NCBI RefSeq assembly: GCF_900604315.1
Contig: NZ_LR026978.1
Location: 2,990,325-3,054,324, forward strand
Length of the DNA stretch: 64,000 nt
Source: [Erwinia] mediterraneensis
GTDB taxonomy: Bacteria; Pseudomonadota; Gammaproteobacteria; Enterobacterales; Enterobacteriaceae
Direction of reading: 5' to 3'
In this document: piece by piece, positions 1 to 9,795 of the stretch
Position numbering within the stretch: the stretch's first letter is position 1
Layout of the letters: each line of letters begins with the position of its first letter
Program-made: the position numbers and the translations under genes
Notes under the pieces: generated by a model
Told to the model about the DNA's origin: nothing
The model's database searches: none
Seen by the model: only the letters and a program-made list of their open reading frames with translations

Positions 1-49
1 ATCCCTCGGCTGTATGGCTGTGCGGGTTCAAGTCCCGCCCCGGGCACCA
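1..49 (+). tRNA. leuZ: tRNA-Leu(UAA), 3' part only
   Basis: The window opens inside a tRNA. The visible part runs from the 3' side of the anticodon stem through a long variable arm, a T arm with GGTTCAAGTCC and an acceptor end CCCGGGCACCA. The stretch ATCCCTCGGC followed by a long variable arm and GTGCGGGTTCAAGTCCCGC matches E. coli leuZ as I remember it, which makes the anticodon UAA; the anticodon itself lies outside the window. The encoded CCA ends at 49. tRNA-Leu 3' ends are common integrase attachment sites, and the DNA that follows is accessory, but no integrase gene lies within the window. Confidence 0.88.
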
Positions 50-106
50 TCGCGTTACCGATTAAAAATCCCAAATGAAACAAAGCAATAAAGCAGTGAT
101 GTCGTG

Positions 107-164
107 ACCGCCGAGATGAAGTGAATCCCATTTGTTGGACACTTTATTATATGGCGGTTTTTTT
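107..164 (+). terminator. Probable terminator of the tRNA-Leu transcript
   Basis: ACCGCC (107-112) can pair with GGCGGT (153-158), followed directly by a run of seven T. The loop is long (40 nt), so the helix is weaker than a classical terminator, but the position about 60 nt after the tRNA and the T run make termination the simplest reading. Confidence 0.45.
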
Positions 165-339
165 GTGTCTGCGGCCGGTTTCCTGATATCCATTGTCTGT
201 TTTTTGCCTGTCACCACCGCCACCCCGGTAATTTTACCTCTGGCGCGAGGCGGATGGCTTTGTGCAGATTCAGTAACCGGGAAGCGGCGACTGCCGGGTG
301 CAGGAGCCTAAAGATAATTGGTTCAAGTTACAGAAGCGC

Positions 340-822
340 TTAGTTTTCAAGTGCAGCAAGGATTACGGCTTCCATTTTCTCCGGGGTGGTGATCGGTGCA
401 AAACGCTTGACTGGTTTACCGTCGCGTCCGATCAGAAACTTCGTAAAGTTCCATTTGATCCGCCCGCCCAGCATGCCGGGCAATTCGTCTTTCAGGTAAC
501 GAAACACCGGATGCGTTAAGGCACCATTGACCTCCACTTTCTCGAACATCGGGAAGCTCACACCATAGTTGATGTGGCAGGTCTGCGCGATTTCGTCAGC
601 ATCACCGGGTTCCTGCTTACCGAACTGGTTGCAGGGAAAACCAAGCACCACCAGACCCCGGGCGGCGTACTTCCTGTAGAGCGATTCAAGGCCTGCATAT
701 TGTGGCGTAAATCCACAATGGCTGGCGGTATTAACCACGAGAACCAGCTTGCCAGCGTAGTCGGCCATAGGAATAAGCTGGCCGCTCAGACTGGTGGCAG
801 TAAATTGATGAAAAGTGGTCAT
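340..822 (-). CDS. Glutathione peroxidase family protein (thiol peroxidase)
   Basis: A 160-aa GPx-family protein that reduces hydrogen peroxide or organic hydroperoxides with thiol donors (glutathione or thioredoxin). Family marks are NTASHCGFTPQY with the peroxidatic Cys at residue 36, FPCNQFGKQEPG with Gln 70, and KWNFTKFL with Trp 124 and Asn 125. It uses Cys, not selenocysteine, as in bacterial BtuE. I chose ATG at 822 because GAGGA lies 7 nt upstream; a GTG at 846 would add eight residues with no better site. It lies alone after the tRNA, in reverse orientation, in the cytoplasm by lack of a signal peptide. Confidence 0.9.
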   Translation of the reverse strand: MTTFHQFTATSLSGQLIPMADYAGKLVLVVNTASHCGFTPQYAGLESLYRKYAARGLVVLGFPCNQFGKQEPGDADEIAQTCHINYGVSFPMFEKVEVNGALTHPVFRYLKDELPGMLGGRIKWNFTKFLIGRDGKPVKRFAPITTPEKMEAVILAALEN

Positions 823-893
823 GTCGAAATCCTCAGCATTACTCACTTCGCAGATGCGTTATGTAAGACAGGATAATGGCCTGTCGATCAGAA

Positions 894-1045
894 TTACACA
901 TTTTCCATGTCCGCATGAACAGCACTGACGAATTCCGGGTAGATGCTGAAGCAGGGCACAGGATCCAGCTTACGAAACGCATTGATTACAGCACTTCAAC
1001 CCAATGATCTTCATGAACCTGTCTTTCCAGAGCACGGAAATAAAG
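894..1045 (-). pseudogene. Short coding-like remnant of unknown family
   Basis: On the minus strand two adjacent frames read like protein: first ALERQVHEDHWVEVL, then, after an apparent frameshift near 985, INAFRKLDPVPCFSIYPEF ending in a stop at 894-896. Each frame is bounded by stops, so it cannot be a working gene of normal size. I do not recognise the family. It may be the 3' end of a gene lost when this region was assembled, or chance. Confidence 0.25.
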
Positions 1046-1286
1046 TTAGCGCCAAACCTTTTCCCTGAGAAAGAGGGTTATTACCAGGCATGCTCTGCGT
1101 AACCTCAGCCGAATGATGCAGCCAGAGAATTATGTAAACCATTGTAATAAAACGGACAGGGTGACAGAAATAAGAAGCGTGCCGGATAATCAAGCGCGGT
1201 TAAGCAGCACGGCACGGGCAGACGGCGTCATCGGGACACCTGCTTAAAGTCTGAGCACTCCCCGGAAAATAAACATTGTATATATA

Positions 1287-1300
1287 TAAGCGATCGCTTA
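1287..1300. promoter_or_regulatory. Perfect 14-bp palindrome, candidate TetR operator
   Basis: TAAGCGATCGCTTA is perfectly self-complementary and lies in an AT-rich stretch (TATATATA before, TTTTATATTAA after) 122 bp upstream of the aldehyde dehydrogenase start. A TetR-family gene follows that dehydrogenase on the same strand, so this is the obvious operator candidate for autoregulation of the pair. Inference from position and symmetry only. Confidence 0.5.
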
Positions 1301-1421
1301 CTTTTATATTAACACGAAGCAAACGAGCAGCCTTTAGCTTCGGCGTCAACCGATCAGACCAGGGATTACCCGCTCCGTGTCTGCATCGATCAATCCGCGG
1401 GATACTCTGAAAGGAAATATT

Positions 1422-2894
1422 ATGGAACGCTCGAATTTGACTGAAGCTGCAAAGAACTGGATCAACGGTAGCTGGAACAACGGAGGCACGATCAGGCAGG
1501 CGGTCAGCCCTTCGACCGGCCAGCCGCTGGGAAGTTACCTCGACATCGGCGCAGATGAAGCGCGCCAGGCGATTGAGGCTGCCCGCACTGCTTTCGACAC
1601 AACAAGCTGGTCCAAAGAACGCTCCCTGCGCTCGCGTGCCCTGTCCGAGCTGGCTGATGAAGTCGCCAAACGGATGGACGAGATGGCAATCCAGCTCGCA
1701 CGTGAAGGGGGCAAGCTGCTGGCGCAGACCCGGTGGGAACTGGCATTAACGGTAGAGTGGCTGCGTTATGGTGCCGCCACCGCACTCTTGCAGACCGGTG
1801 GACGCGCCCTTGAGGCCGCGCCGGGAATGCACTTTCATTCCGATCCCGAACCTCTTGGCGTTGTGGGGGTGATCTCGCCCTGGAACTCACCCATCATCCT
1901 GTCAGTACGCGCTGTTGCTCCCGCCCTGGCTGCCGGATGCACGGTGGTACTGAAACTGCCGCATCAAACCGCGCTTACCAATGCACTGTTTTCCCGGGCA
2001 ATTGCCGCAGTCAAATCGCTGCCGCCGGGTGTACTGAATGTGATCACCGAAACCGGGAGTATTGGCGCCTCCATGCTGGTCGATTCCCCTCTGGTGAATA
2101 TGATCAGCTATACCGGCAGCACGAAGGTGGGCCGTCTCATTGCCGCCAACGGTGCCAAAACGCTCAAGCGTCTGAACCTGGAACTGGGTGGCAAGGCGCC
2201 GCTGGTCGTATTCGATGATGCCAATCCTGATGTGGTGGTACCTCAGATCGTCATGGCTTTGGTCGCGATGAACGGCCAGTTCTGCTGCACCGGTTCGCGT
2301 GTACTGGTCCAGCGTGGCATTGCCGACCGATTGCGCGCCGCGCTGATCGAGGCTTATCAGAACGTGCGGCTCGGCGAAAGCGAGGATCCGCAGGCGCAGC
2401 TTGGTCCACTGATCGACAAGGCCAGTGTTCAACGCGTTGATGCCGTGGTTGCTGAAGCCGGATCCTATGCAAACATTCTGGTGCGCGGCGGCCCGGTCGA
2501 TGAAGGCCCTCTGGCTGCAGGCGCGTTCTACCGTCCCGCCTTGATCGAATTACAGGACCTGGACACCAGAGTCATCCAGTCCGAGGTCTTCGGGCCAGTT
2601 CAGACTTTCGAGATTTTTGAAGACGAAGCCGACGCAATCATGCGCGCAAATGCTACCGAATTTGGTCTCGCCGCTTCGGTGTTCTCGGACGATGCGGCGC
2701 GCTGCCGGCGAGTTGGCAAGGCTATTCAAGCCGGTCATATCTGGCTAAACTGCTGGGGCGTCATGTCCGAGCACTTCGAACAGAGCGGCTTCAAGCAAAG
2801 TGGTATCGGCGTCCTTTGTGGGCCGCGTGCGATTGAGCAGTTTCAGGAAATCAAGGTCTATGTGAGCGTTGAGGCAACACCGATGCCACTCTGA
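1422..2894 (+). CDS. NAD(P)-dependent aldehyde dehydrogenase
   Basis: A 490-aa ALDH-superfamily enzyme oxidising an aldehyde to its acid with NAD(P)+. The general-base Glu is residue 254 in LELGGKAPL and the catalytic Cys is residue 288 in NGQFCCTGS; PWNSP near residue 155 marks the cofactor-binding start. Length is typical. I placed the start at ATG 1422, preceded by AAAGGAAA; an in-frame ATG at 1377 lacks a good ribosome site. The substrate cannot be told from sequence; betaine-, vanillin- and benzaldehyde-type enzymes share these motifs. A TetR gene begins 75 bp downstream, probably co-transcribed and controlling it. Confidence 0.88.
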   Translation: MERSNLTEAAKNWINGSWNNGGTIRQAVSPSTGQPLGSYLDIGADEARQAIEAARTAFDTTSWSKERSLRSRALSELADEVAKRMDEMAIQLAREGGKLLAQTRWELALTVEWLRYGAATALLQTGGRALEAAPGMHFHSDPEPLGVVGVISPWNSPIILSVRAVAPALAAGCTVVLKLPHQTALTNALFSRAIAAVKSLPPGVLNVITETGSIGASMLVDSPLVNMISYTGSTKVGRLIAANGAKTLKRLNLELGGKAPLVVFDDANPDVVVPQIVMALVAMNGQFCCTGSRVLVQRGIADRLRAALIEAYQNVRLGESEDPQAQLGPLIDKASVQRVDAVVAEAGSYANILVRGGPVDEGPLAAGAFYRPALIELQDLDTRVIQSEVFGPVQTFEIFEDEADAIMRANATEFGLAASVFSDDAARCRRVGKAIQAGHIWLNCWGVMSEHFEQSGFKQSGIGVLCGPRAIEQFQEIKVYVSVEATPMPL

Positions 2895-2969
2895 CGTCTA
2901 TCGCTTCGCAGTCAGTCTTACCTGCAAACTGAGGACGCACCAGCCCGGTGTCGTCCTTGTGTTACCTGA

Positions 2970-3614
2970 ATGGAATACAGTGTGAAAATGAAAACTGATG
3001 CAGTCAAACCCCTGCGCGGGCGTCCCGTGAATGCGCATGCGCGTGAAGAACGCATGACTCAGATCCTTAACGGGGCCCGAAACTGCTTTATACAACGCGG
3101 GTTTCACGCCTCATCCATTTCCGAGATCAGCGCGGCGGCAGGGGTCAGCGTTGCGAACATCTACCAGTACTTCCCGAGCAAGGAAGCCCTCATCACTGCG
3201 CTTATCGAACTCGACCTGCAGCGGCATCACAATCTGATAAGCCGTTTCTGGAGTACTGATTTCAGTCGCAAAGCGATTGAAGAGCTGCTGGCAGAGATCT
3301 TCCTCACCCCCGAGGGACACGCGGTGGCGGTTTTACGTGCCGAGATCGCCAGCGAAGGTGCGCGTAATACACATGTCGCCAAACTCCTGCGCGATTCGGA
3401 GTCTGGCCTGATCAGCAGTGTTCACAGCAAGATATGCGCGGCCCAGAACAGCGGTCAGATATCTGCTGATCTCAATCCAGACGCTGTTACAGAGCGACTT
3501 TCCCTCGTTTTTGAGGGACTGATGCGCTTGTACCTGTTCTCTCCGGACAATGGACAGAAACTGATCGAGCAATATTACCTCCAGTTCGCCGATACGCTGC
3601 AACTCAGGTCCTGA
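2970..3614 (+). CDS. TetR/AcrR family transcriptional regulator
   Basis: A 214-aa one-domain repressor type. The N-terminal helix-turn-helix is clear: GFHASSISEISAAAGVSVAN followed by IYQYFPSKEALITAL (about residues 45-80). The C-terminal ligand-binding half is, as usual, poorly conserved. ATG 2988 (residue 7) is an alternative start; neither has a strong ribosome site. It follows the aldehyde dehydrogenase on the same strand, and the palindrome at 1287-1300 is its likely site. The inducer is presumably an aldehyde or its precursor, which is inference. Confidence 0.88.
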   Translation: MEYSVKMKTDAVKPLRGRPVNAHAREERMTQILNGARNCFIQRGFHASSISEISAAAGVSVANIYQYFPSKEALITALIELDLQRHHNLISRFWSTDFSRKAIEELLAEIFLTPEGHAVAVLRAEIASEGARNTHVAKLLRDSESGLISSVHSKICAAQNSGQISADLNPDAVTERLSLVFEGLMRLYLFSPDNGQKLIEQYYLQFADTLQLRS

Positions 3615-3989
3615 GAGCCTGTCCCTGGCAGAGATGAAACGTTGATCGCGATGCATGGCAAGCGCGGACAAGACACGCGCAGGCCATATGGGGAACCATT
3701 CAATGACGAATTAGCATGCAGTGATGTTTGCTATGTCCGCTTCTGGCACAAGGCAGGTAGCGTGAGCGGGATGTCTCCAATACTTCCTTTGCCTTGAATG
3801 CCGCGCTATGCAATTCCTACATCTTTGCTTTCGTTATTCCTGCCGTGCTCCGTTAAGGGTCAGAACCTAAACTCCCGTCTCAAAAGCGTTCATCCACTAT
3901 ACTGACCATTGCAGTAGTAATTTACCTACGAGGCTGCGCACGATTAATTACCTGACATCAGCTGTACCCATGACCCGCAGGAGAACAAA
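3615..3989. other. Intergenic stretch, no gene seen
   Basis: I see no convincing reading frame. The last 100 bases hold the probable promoter region of the following DUF4142 gene. Nothing in it resembles an RNA gene or an IS end. Confidence 0.5.
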
Positions 3990-4571
3990 ATGCAAAAGAG
4001 TAAAACCTTGAAAGGGCTGTTAGCCGTATCAGCAGTAGTAACTATGTTCAGTGCTGTTGGCGTGCAAGCCCAGACACCGACGAGCGCTGCGCAAAATGGC
4101 GCTGCAGGCCAGACCGGATCAAACGCCCGGCTCAGCACCGGTGACGAAAAAGCGTTGAAGGACATGGCGCAGGCCAATATCAATGAAATCGCTGCCGCTA
4201 AGATCGCGCTGAGCAAGGCGCAAAGCAGCGAAGTCAAAGCATTCGCTCAGCAGATGGTCAACGACCACGGAGATGCCTTGTCCAAAGTACAGACGGTCGC
4301 CCGGCAAAAAGGCGTGGCATTGCCGACTGAGCCGGACGCCATGCATAAGGCGACTGCCGCCAGTCTGGAAAAACAGAGCGGCGACGCATTTGACAAGATG
4401 TATATGGAAAACGCCGGCACCAAAGACCATCAGATGGTGCTGTCAACGTTGCAGAGTGACGCTAAAAAGATTACGGATCCAGATGTGAAGATGCTGGCCG
4501 ACGCGCATACGCCAGTTGTTGAGCAGCACCTGAAATCCGCCCAGCAGATGTCAATGCCAGCAGGTCAGTAA
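3990..4571 (+). CDS. DUF4142 domain protein, periplasmic
   Basis: A 193-aa exported protein. Residues 1-27 form a signal peptide (basic start, hydrophobic core, VQA before the cut). Residues about 48-185 form the helical, ferritin-like DUF4142 domain, with the typical ...DEKALKDMAQANINEIAAAK beginning and a VKAFAQQMVNDH segment. The family occurs in the envelope and has no settled biochemical role. AGGAG lies 7 nt before the ATG. It is monocistronic. Function is unknown; paralogues often sit in stress-related accessory regions. Confidence 0.85.
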   Translation: MQKSKTLKGLLAVSAVVTMFSAVGVQAQTPTSAAQNGAAGQTGSNARLSTGDEKALKDMAQANINEIAAAKIALSKAQSSEVKAFAQQMVNDHGDALSKVQTVARQKGVALPTEPDAMHKATAASLEKQSGDAFDKMYMENAGTKDHQMVLSTLQSDAKKITDPDVKMLADAHTPVVEQHLKSAQQMSMPAGQ

Positions 4572-5102
4572 ACAGTTTTTTCGGTGGGCACGCAATCCTG
4601 CGACCTCGACTATTTTTGTTCGAAGTGTTGCAGAAAGTCGCGGCAAAAGCGTCATTGTTAACATTGCTGAAGCACGGGGAACGAGCTTTACCGTAAGTGT
4701 GCCCATATATGCCCGTCTGTAGACAGTCGCGAGCTGATACATTCTCTACGCGTGACGACAGAATGGATCCGAAGCAGTCGCTCGCCAGGCTGCAGGGCGC
4801 AGACCTTGCGAAGGAACGCTTCTGGCCCAAAGCGGACTGTAAAATTACAACAGCAAAGCCTGATGCAAACTGATGAGTTCCGTCAGGCCGTGCTCAGCGC
4901 CGGAAAAATACCGCCTGATGCAGCCAGGGGAGAAAATACGGAGAAGCCCACAATGACCAGACTGAAAAATTCTCCGGCCTGGCAAGACTTTTACCGCATG
5001 CTTTCAGTACAGGAAAAGCAGAATATGGCGCGGCCTGGAATCATGGGCTGGCCGACAAGCCGTCGGTGCAGGCATTGCTCAGGCCTCAACGTGACTTCCG
5101 CA
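4572..5102. other. Intergenic stretch with possible decayed coding remnant
   Basis: There is no intact gene. Around 4861-5145 the plus strand reads coding-like in two frames (MQTDEFRQAVLSAGK, then after a shift near 5020 AAWNHGLADKPSVQALL), which suggests a broken gene of unknown family, but I cannot match it to anything. A 131-aa frame from 4752 covers part of it and is probably not a gene. Confidence 0.3.
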
Positions 5103-5480
5103 TTAATTTTCACCTGCATGAGCACGATCGTACTCAAGCTGGGCTGATTCAATGGCCGGACCAAATTCCAGTGCCCAATTCGCCAGAGCAACGACAGGTT
5201 GCTGCAATGATTTCGCCAGCGGCGTAATCGTGTATTCCACACTCACAGGATAAGTAGACAGAACGTGGCGATTGACTAAACCGTTTCGCTCCAGCCGTTT
5301 CAGCGCGTCTGCCAGAGCCTTATGGGTAATCCCATCCAGGCGTCTGCGAAGTTCATTGAACCGGTAAGGTTTAGTACACAGCACCGTAAGAATTAATATC
5401 GACCATTTATTGGTGATATATTCTAACACCGGCTGAATTTTTCCCACGTCTATCAGTGCGTTGCCGTTATTTTCTTGCAT
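5103..5480 (-). CDS. HxlR-type winged-helix transcriptional regulator
   Basis: A 125-aa MarR-like single-domain regulator of the HxlR family. ITNKWSILILTVLCTKPYRF followed by NELRRRLDGITHKALADAL and LERNGLVNR is the family signature (wHTH about residues 15-90). I chose ATG 5480; the frame extends to 5555, but those bases also encode the flavohaemoglobin remnant on the other strand. HxlR regulators typically respond to electrophiles, formaldehyde or redox stress and control the divergent gene, which here is a broken NO dioxygenase. Confidence 0.85.
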   Translation of the reverse strand: MQENNGNALIDVGKIQPVLEYITNKWSILILTVLCTKPYRFNELRRRLDGITHKALADALKRLERNGLVNRHVLSTYPVSVEYTITPLAKSLQQPVVALANWALEFGPAIESAQLEYDRAHAGEN

Positions 5481-5512
5481 AGCGATATAGTCAGTTATAT
5501 TTGGTAGGCAGT

Positions 5513-6089
5513 GGCGCGGTATTCTGGCTCCGGTCATTGAGCTGATTTGCCACAAACATGTGAGCCTGAATATTAAGGCCGCGAACTACAGTATTGTCGG
5601 TGACAATGTACTCCATTCCATTAGCAAAGTGCTTTCCGTCCCGATGAATAACTCACTCATCGGTGCCTATTTGTCGCGTACCAGCATCTGGACAACATAT
5701 TTATCGGATCCGAGAAAAGGCTTTATGATGAGCGCCGTACCACACCCGGCCGCTGGCTGAGCTGACGCGCTTTTAACGTCAGCAAAAAAATAAAAGAAAG
5801 CGAGGAGTTCACGTCTTTTTATCTGACGGTCGAAGACGGACAGGCCCTGCCTGATTACCGATCGGGACAGTACGTGGCGCTCCGTGTCTTTGTCCCTGAA
5901 CTGGGCTATAGCTTATCCGGCATGCCCCGGGCCGGTTACCTGTATATTTCCGTGAAACGCGAAGATACGTATGCGGAAGGACAGGATCCTAGTTATGTCT
6001 CATCAACCCTCCATAATGTCGTCAGTGAAGGCGACACGGTAGACCTGAGCGCGCCGGCGGGTCACTTCTTTTTATACAACCCCAAATAG
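5513..6089 (+). pseudogene. hmp: Flavohaemoprotein (NO dioxygenase) remnant
   Basis: Consecutive segments of Hmp are readable in changing frames: HKHVSLNI with the proximal haem His, YSIVGDNVLHSISKVL, DPRKGF, NVSKKIKESEEFTSFYLTV, DYRSGQYVALRV, YSLSGMP, YISVKRED and VDLSAPAGHFF. About the first 80 residues of the globin domain and the whole C-terminal NAD-binding part are absent. Frames shift near 5675 and 5765, and a few residues are missing before YSLSGMP in the FAD-binding motif. It cannot make a working NO dioxygenase. Divergent from the HxlR regulator. Confidence 0.8.
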
Positions 6090-6122
6090 TGAAAAAAAAC
6101 AGATACGTAAGTGCGAGCATTA

Positions 6123-6554
6123 CTATAAATGGATGATACTGACATCAGACCATTTTCCTGCCAGATATTCTGCAACAAGTCTTCTGTGGCAGTGATGAGG
6201 CTTATGTTCACTGCATAGTAAACATGCATCAGAAAATTGCTTTTTGATGAGATGTTCAATCTGTCTTTGTGTTATCAAATTGATAAAATCAGCCGCATAG
6301 GTGTCCCAGCATCCATTGTTTAACTTATACTGCTCAAACATTTCCCGTGTCGGGGCAAGATCAGGCCAGTGTTCATAATCCATTCCACACAATGTACGGG
6401 CGAAGTATTTCAGATCGTCCCGTTTTGCGAAACCAGCCAGCTGAGAACGATTATTGAAGCGAACATCCATAATACGTTTCGCTCCTGAGTTTTTTAGTCG
6501 GGTAAAAAAGTGTTCCGCAGAAGATTGTGTGAAGCCAATGGTGAATATTCTCAT
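6123..6554 (-). CDS. DUF488 family protein
   Basis: A 143-aa DUF488 protein. It starts MRIFTIGFTQSSAEHF, has the conserved IMDVRFNNRSQLAGF segment, and ends with the family hallmark CLLCSEHKPHHCHRRLVAEYL (about residues 112-132), where Cys and His residues could bind metal. No biochemical role is established for most members. It is AT-richer than the neighbouring uvrA-like gene, and lies next to the truncated hmp, suggesting separate acquisition. Confidence 0.85.
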   Translation of the reverse strand: MRIFTIGFTQSSAEHFFTRLKNSGAKRIMDVRFNNRSQLAGFAKRDDLKYFARTLCGMDYEHWPDLAPTREMFEQYKLNNGCWDTYAADFINLITQRQIEHLIKKQFSDACLLCSEHKPHHCHRRLVAEYLAGKWSDVSIIHL

Positions 6555-6757
6555 CAGATTATCTTTTACCTGTTCACAACAGTGTTAATAAGCGCCGTAT
6601 GAAAATCATGATCCCGGCACGCTATTTTGTTATCCATTACTGACAAATTTCTCGTTAGTCCAAGTATCACAATAAATATAATATACCTGCGGGAGATTAC
6701 TGATACAGAACACGCCGGGAATGTGCCGCCATTGACGCAATGACGACACAGCCCTTT

Positions 6758-9409
6758 TTAACCGTTCCGTGAGAGTTCCCTGGCAATATACTGTGCGGTA
6801 CGGCTTTCTTTGACCTGCGATACCTGTTCGGGAGTTCCTGCGGCAACCAGGCGTCCTCCCTCATGTCCCGCTCCAGGACCGATGTCGATAACCTGGTCTG
6901 CCTGAGTAACCGCCCGCATATCGTGTTCAATCATTATCACCGTATTTTCTGCATCAACAAGCCGCTGCAGCTGCACAAGGAGGCGGTCGGCGTCTGAAGC
7001 ATGCAGGCCGGTTGTCGGTTCATCTAGGATATACAACGTTTGGCCACGTTGGCTACGTTGTAGTTCGGTTGCCAGCTTGATCCTTTGCGCCTCCCCTCCG
7101 GATAACTCGGTTGCTGGTTGTCCCAGACGCAGGTAGCCCAGACCAATTTCACTCAGCAGACGGAGGGGACGAGCCACTGGTTCTTCAGTCGCAAAGAACT
7201 GACTGGCTTCATCCACCGTCATATGCAGGACCTCCGCGATATTTTTGCCCTGCCAGCAGATCCTGAGAGTATCCCGGTTATACCGCGCGCCATGGCAGGT
7301 CGGGCACGGTGCATACACGCTCGGCATAAACAACAGCTCCACGCTGACGAATCCTTCACCTTCACAGGTTGCACAGCGGCCTTTTGCCACATTGAAAGAG
7401 AATTGACCCGCATCGTAATGATGGAGTTTGGCGTCAGTCGTTCCGGCAAAGAGCTTACGAACAGGATCAAACAACCCGGTATATGTCGCCAGGTTTGAAC
7501 GGGGGGTCCTGCCTATCGGTTTCTGGTCAACCTGAACCAGACGCTTTACCAGTCCGGTATCACCGGTCAGGGTACCGTACGTTTTCTCCGTTACGGATGG
7601 CCCCTCAGCGTCGCTGGCTTCGGAAAGCACGTCTTCTGGCTCACCGCCAAGTGAAGAAAGCACCAGTTCCGGTAAGGCCTGGGCAATCAGACTGGATTTA
7701 CCGGAGCCAGAGACTCCCGTCACGGCTGTCAGCACACCCAGAGGAATATCAACATCGATCCACTTAAGATTGTGGCGATGGATCCCCTGCAGTTTCAGCC
7801 ACCCGGATGGGATACGGGCAAAAGATTGTGGTGGCCGGACTTCATCAAATAAATAACGCGCGGTACGAGATTGGGTGACGGCTTTCAGATCTTCAGGAAT
7901 TCCACTGTAGAGAACATGTCCTCCCTGTTCACCAGCCGACGGTCCCACATCAACAAGCCATTGCGCCCGTCGCATCAGGTTAAGATCATGTTCAACGACA
8001 AACACCGAGTTTCCGGCATCACGAAGGTTCTCAAGCGCATCGTAAAGCGCTTTACTGTCTGAGGGGTGCAGACCCGCAGACGGTTCATCAAGAACATAGA
8101 CCACACCAAACAGCATCGAACTTAGTTGCGTGGCAAGACGCAGTCGCTGAAGCTCTCCGGCAGATAGAGTTGGGGTTGCTCTGTCCAGCGTAAGATAACC
8201 CAGCCCCAGCTTCTGCAACTGATACAACCGGGCCATGACACCACCGGTCAGCCGTTGTGCCGCCAGTCGTTTCTCTTCCGATAACGCCGATGTCCGGCGG
8301 ACATCGGGTGTCACGGAATGGACCGCTTTTCCGGATGCAGCACGCTCTGTCCGATCCCGACGGGTGATATCCCTGTCGGCATCTGCGCCGGCGTGGTGAG
8401 CACTGAAATCCCCCCGGGAGATTGGAAGGAGCAATTCCGCCAGCTGGTCTAAGGGCATCTGCATAAATTCACCAATGTCCACACCGGCAAAGGTGACGGA
8501 CAATGATTCTGACTTCAGTCTTTTCCCGTGACAGACCGGACAGAGCTTGCCTTCCATAAAACGGGAGACTCGTTTTCTCATCAACGCGCTTTGCGTGCTG
8601 GCGAAGGTATGTAGCACATAACGACGTGCCCCGGTGAAGGTCCCCATATAACCCGGGGTCATTTTTTTCCTGACGGCTTCGCGCGTATCTTCCGGACTCA
8701 GTCCCGGGAAAACCGGTACCGTGGGGGTGTCTTCGGTAAAAAGGATCCACTGACGGTCTTCCGCTGGCAGATTTTTCCAGGGAGTGTCGATGTCATACCC
8801 CAGCGTCACCAGAATATCCCGCAGATTCTGTCCGTGCCAGGCCGGGGGCCAGGAAGCAATAGCCCTTTCACGGATACTAAGTGAGGGATCGGGCACCATC
8901 AGTGTTTCAGTTACCTCATAGATATGGCCCAGACCATGGCAAGAAGGGCATGCCCCCTGCGGCGTGTTGGGAGAAAAATCCTCGGCATACAGCATCGGTT
9001 GTCCGGCAGGATAAGCGCCCGCCCGTGAGTACATCATTCGCACCAGACTGGATAAGGTGGTCACGCTGCCGACAGAGGATCGCGCGTTACTGGCACCGCG
9101 TTGTTGCTGAAGCGCAACGGCTGGCGGCAGTCCGTCAATGGCATCCACATCCGGAACCCCGACCTGATCAATGAGGCGACGAGCGTAAGGGGCAACCGAT
9201 TCAAAGTAGCGCCGTTGCGCCTCAGCATAAATGGTGCCAAAGGCCAGTGAAGACTTACCTGAGCCTGACACACCCGAAAAAACAACCAATGCGTTGCGCG
9301 GAATGGAAACATCCACCTCTTTAAGGTTGTTCTCGCGAGCACCGCGAATCACAACTGAATTGCTGTCGTCAGTCAGGATGGGATGATAACCGAAAAGTTT
9401 CTTTGCCAT
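6758..9409 (-). CDS. UvrA2-type excinuclease ABC subunit A paralogue
   Basis: An 883-aa UvrA-family tandem ABC ATPase. Walker A motifs GVSGSGKSS occur at about residues 46-54 and 570; ABC signatures [12 protein letters not shown] (about 417) and [12 protein letters not shown] (about 769) precede Walker B segments; paired zinc motifs [28 protein letters not shown] and CPTCHGARY are present. The length is near 880, shorter than housekeeping UvrA (about 940), as in class II UvrA proteins linked to DNA-damaging drug tolerance. ATG 9409 follows AGGA by 6 nt; an ATG at 9451 is less likely. It appears monocistronic. Confidence 0.9.
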   Translation of the reverse strand: MAKKLFGYHPILTDDSNSVVIRGARENNLKEVDVSIPRNALVVFSGVSGSGKSSLAFGTIYAEAQRRYFESVAPYARRLIDQVGVPDVDAIDGLPPAVALQQQRGASNARSSVGSVTTLSSLVRMMYSRAGAYPAGQPMLYAEDFSPNTPQGACPSCHGLGHIYEVTETLMVPDPSLSIRERAIASWPPAWHGQNLRDILVTLGYDIDTPWKNLPAEDRQWILFTEDTPTVPVFPGLSPEDTREAVRKKMTPGYMGTFTGARRYVLHTFASTQSALMRKRVSRFMEGKLCPVCHGKRLKSESLSVTFAGVDIGEFMQMPLDQLAELLLPISRGDFSAHHAGADADRDITRRDRTERAASGKAVHSVTPDVRRTSALSEEKRLAAQRLTGGVMARLYQLQKLGLGYLTLDRATPTLSAGELQRLRLATQLSSMLFGVVYVLDEPSAGLHPSDSKALYDALENLRDAGNSVFVVEHDLNLMRRAQWLVDVGPSAGEQGGHVLYSGIPEDLKAVTQSRTARYLFDEVRPPQSFARIPSGWLKLQGIHRHNLKWIDVDIPLGVLTAVTGVSGSGKSSLIAQALPELVLSSLGGEPEDVLSEASDAEGPSVTEKTYGTLTGDTGLVKRLVQVDQKPIGRTPRSNLATYTGLFDPVRKLFAGTTDAKLHHYDAGQFSFNVAKGRCATCEGEGFVSVELLFMPSVYAPCPTCHGARYNRDTLRICWQGKNIAEVLHMTVDEASQFFATEEPVARPLRLLSEIGLGYLRLGQPATELSGGEAQRIKLATELQRSQRGQTLYILDEPTTGLHASDADRLLVQLQRLVDAENTVIMIEHDMRAVTQADQVIDIGPGAGHEGGRLVAAGTPEQVSQVKESRTAQYIARELSRNG

Positions 9410-9795
9410 AGAATTTCCTGTGTTAGGTGTGTCCGCTCTTAATAAGGCCACCTCTTGTGACGGTATCTGGTGTGCCGGACCGCTCGATCAGAAAGCCCGT
9501 CGAAAAAAGCGTTTGTGTGACCGGAAACAGATTGCTGAAGCTGGGCCCGGTGGTACCCTGCGGATCCGCCTTCTGTATGAGAACTGGCTGGCGGCGTACC
9601 CGGGACCGGAGATTTGGCTCCCGTGATAATGCGGGCTCCCCGGTACGCGACGCTGTGGTTCCAGACCCAGCTGATGGCGACACTCAGGCGGTTTCGGGTA
9701 CCAATTAAAAAATACAGATGAATAATGCACGTGATTTCATATGTCATTTCCTTTCATTACAGTTTTAGACCCCATCAAACATCTGCCTGGCAGAG
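9410..9795. other. Intergenic stretch between uvrA2 and an interrupted gene
   Basis: Several overlapping frames are open here on both strands but none has family motifs or a good start. The first bases hold the promoter region of the uvrA-like gene on the minus strand. I see no gene. Confidence 0.5.

Noticed and set aside
1011..1193. 60-codon minus-strand frame
   Set aside because: No motif, no ribosome site, lies in a region of decayed sequence.
4752..5147. 131-codon plus-strand frame as a gene
   Set aside because: Its protein-like parts switch frame and its end overlaps the HxlR gene; no known family.
8890..8900. CGGGCACCATC, identical to the tRNA-Leu end at 41-51, as a possible second attachment site
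   Set aside because: Only 11 bp match and it lies inside the coding sequence of the uvrA-like gene; chance is the simpler explanation.
9423..9747. Several overlapping frames of 60-100 codons on both strands
   Set aside because: Mutually exclusive, no motifs, no starts of quality.
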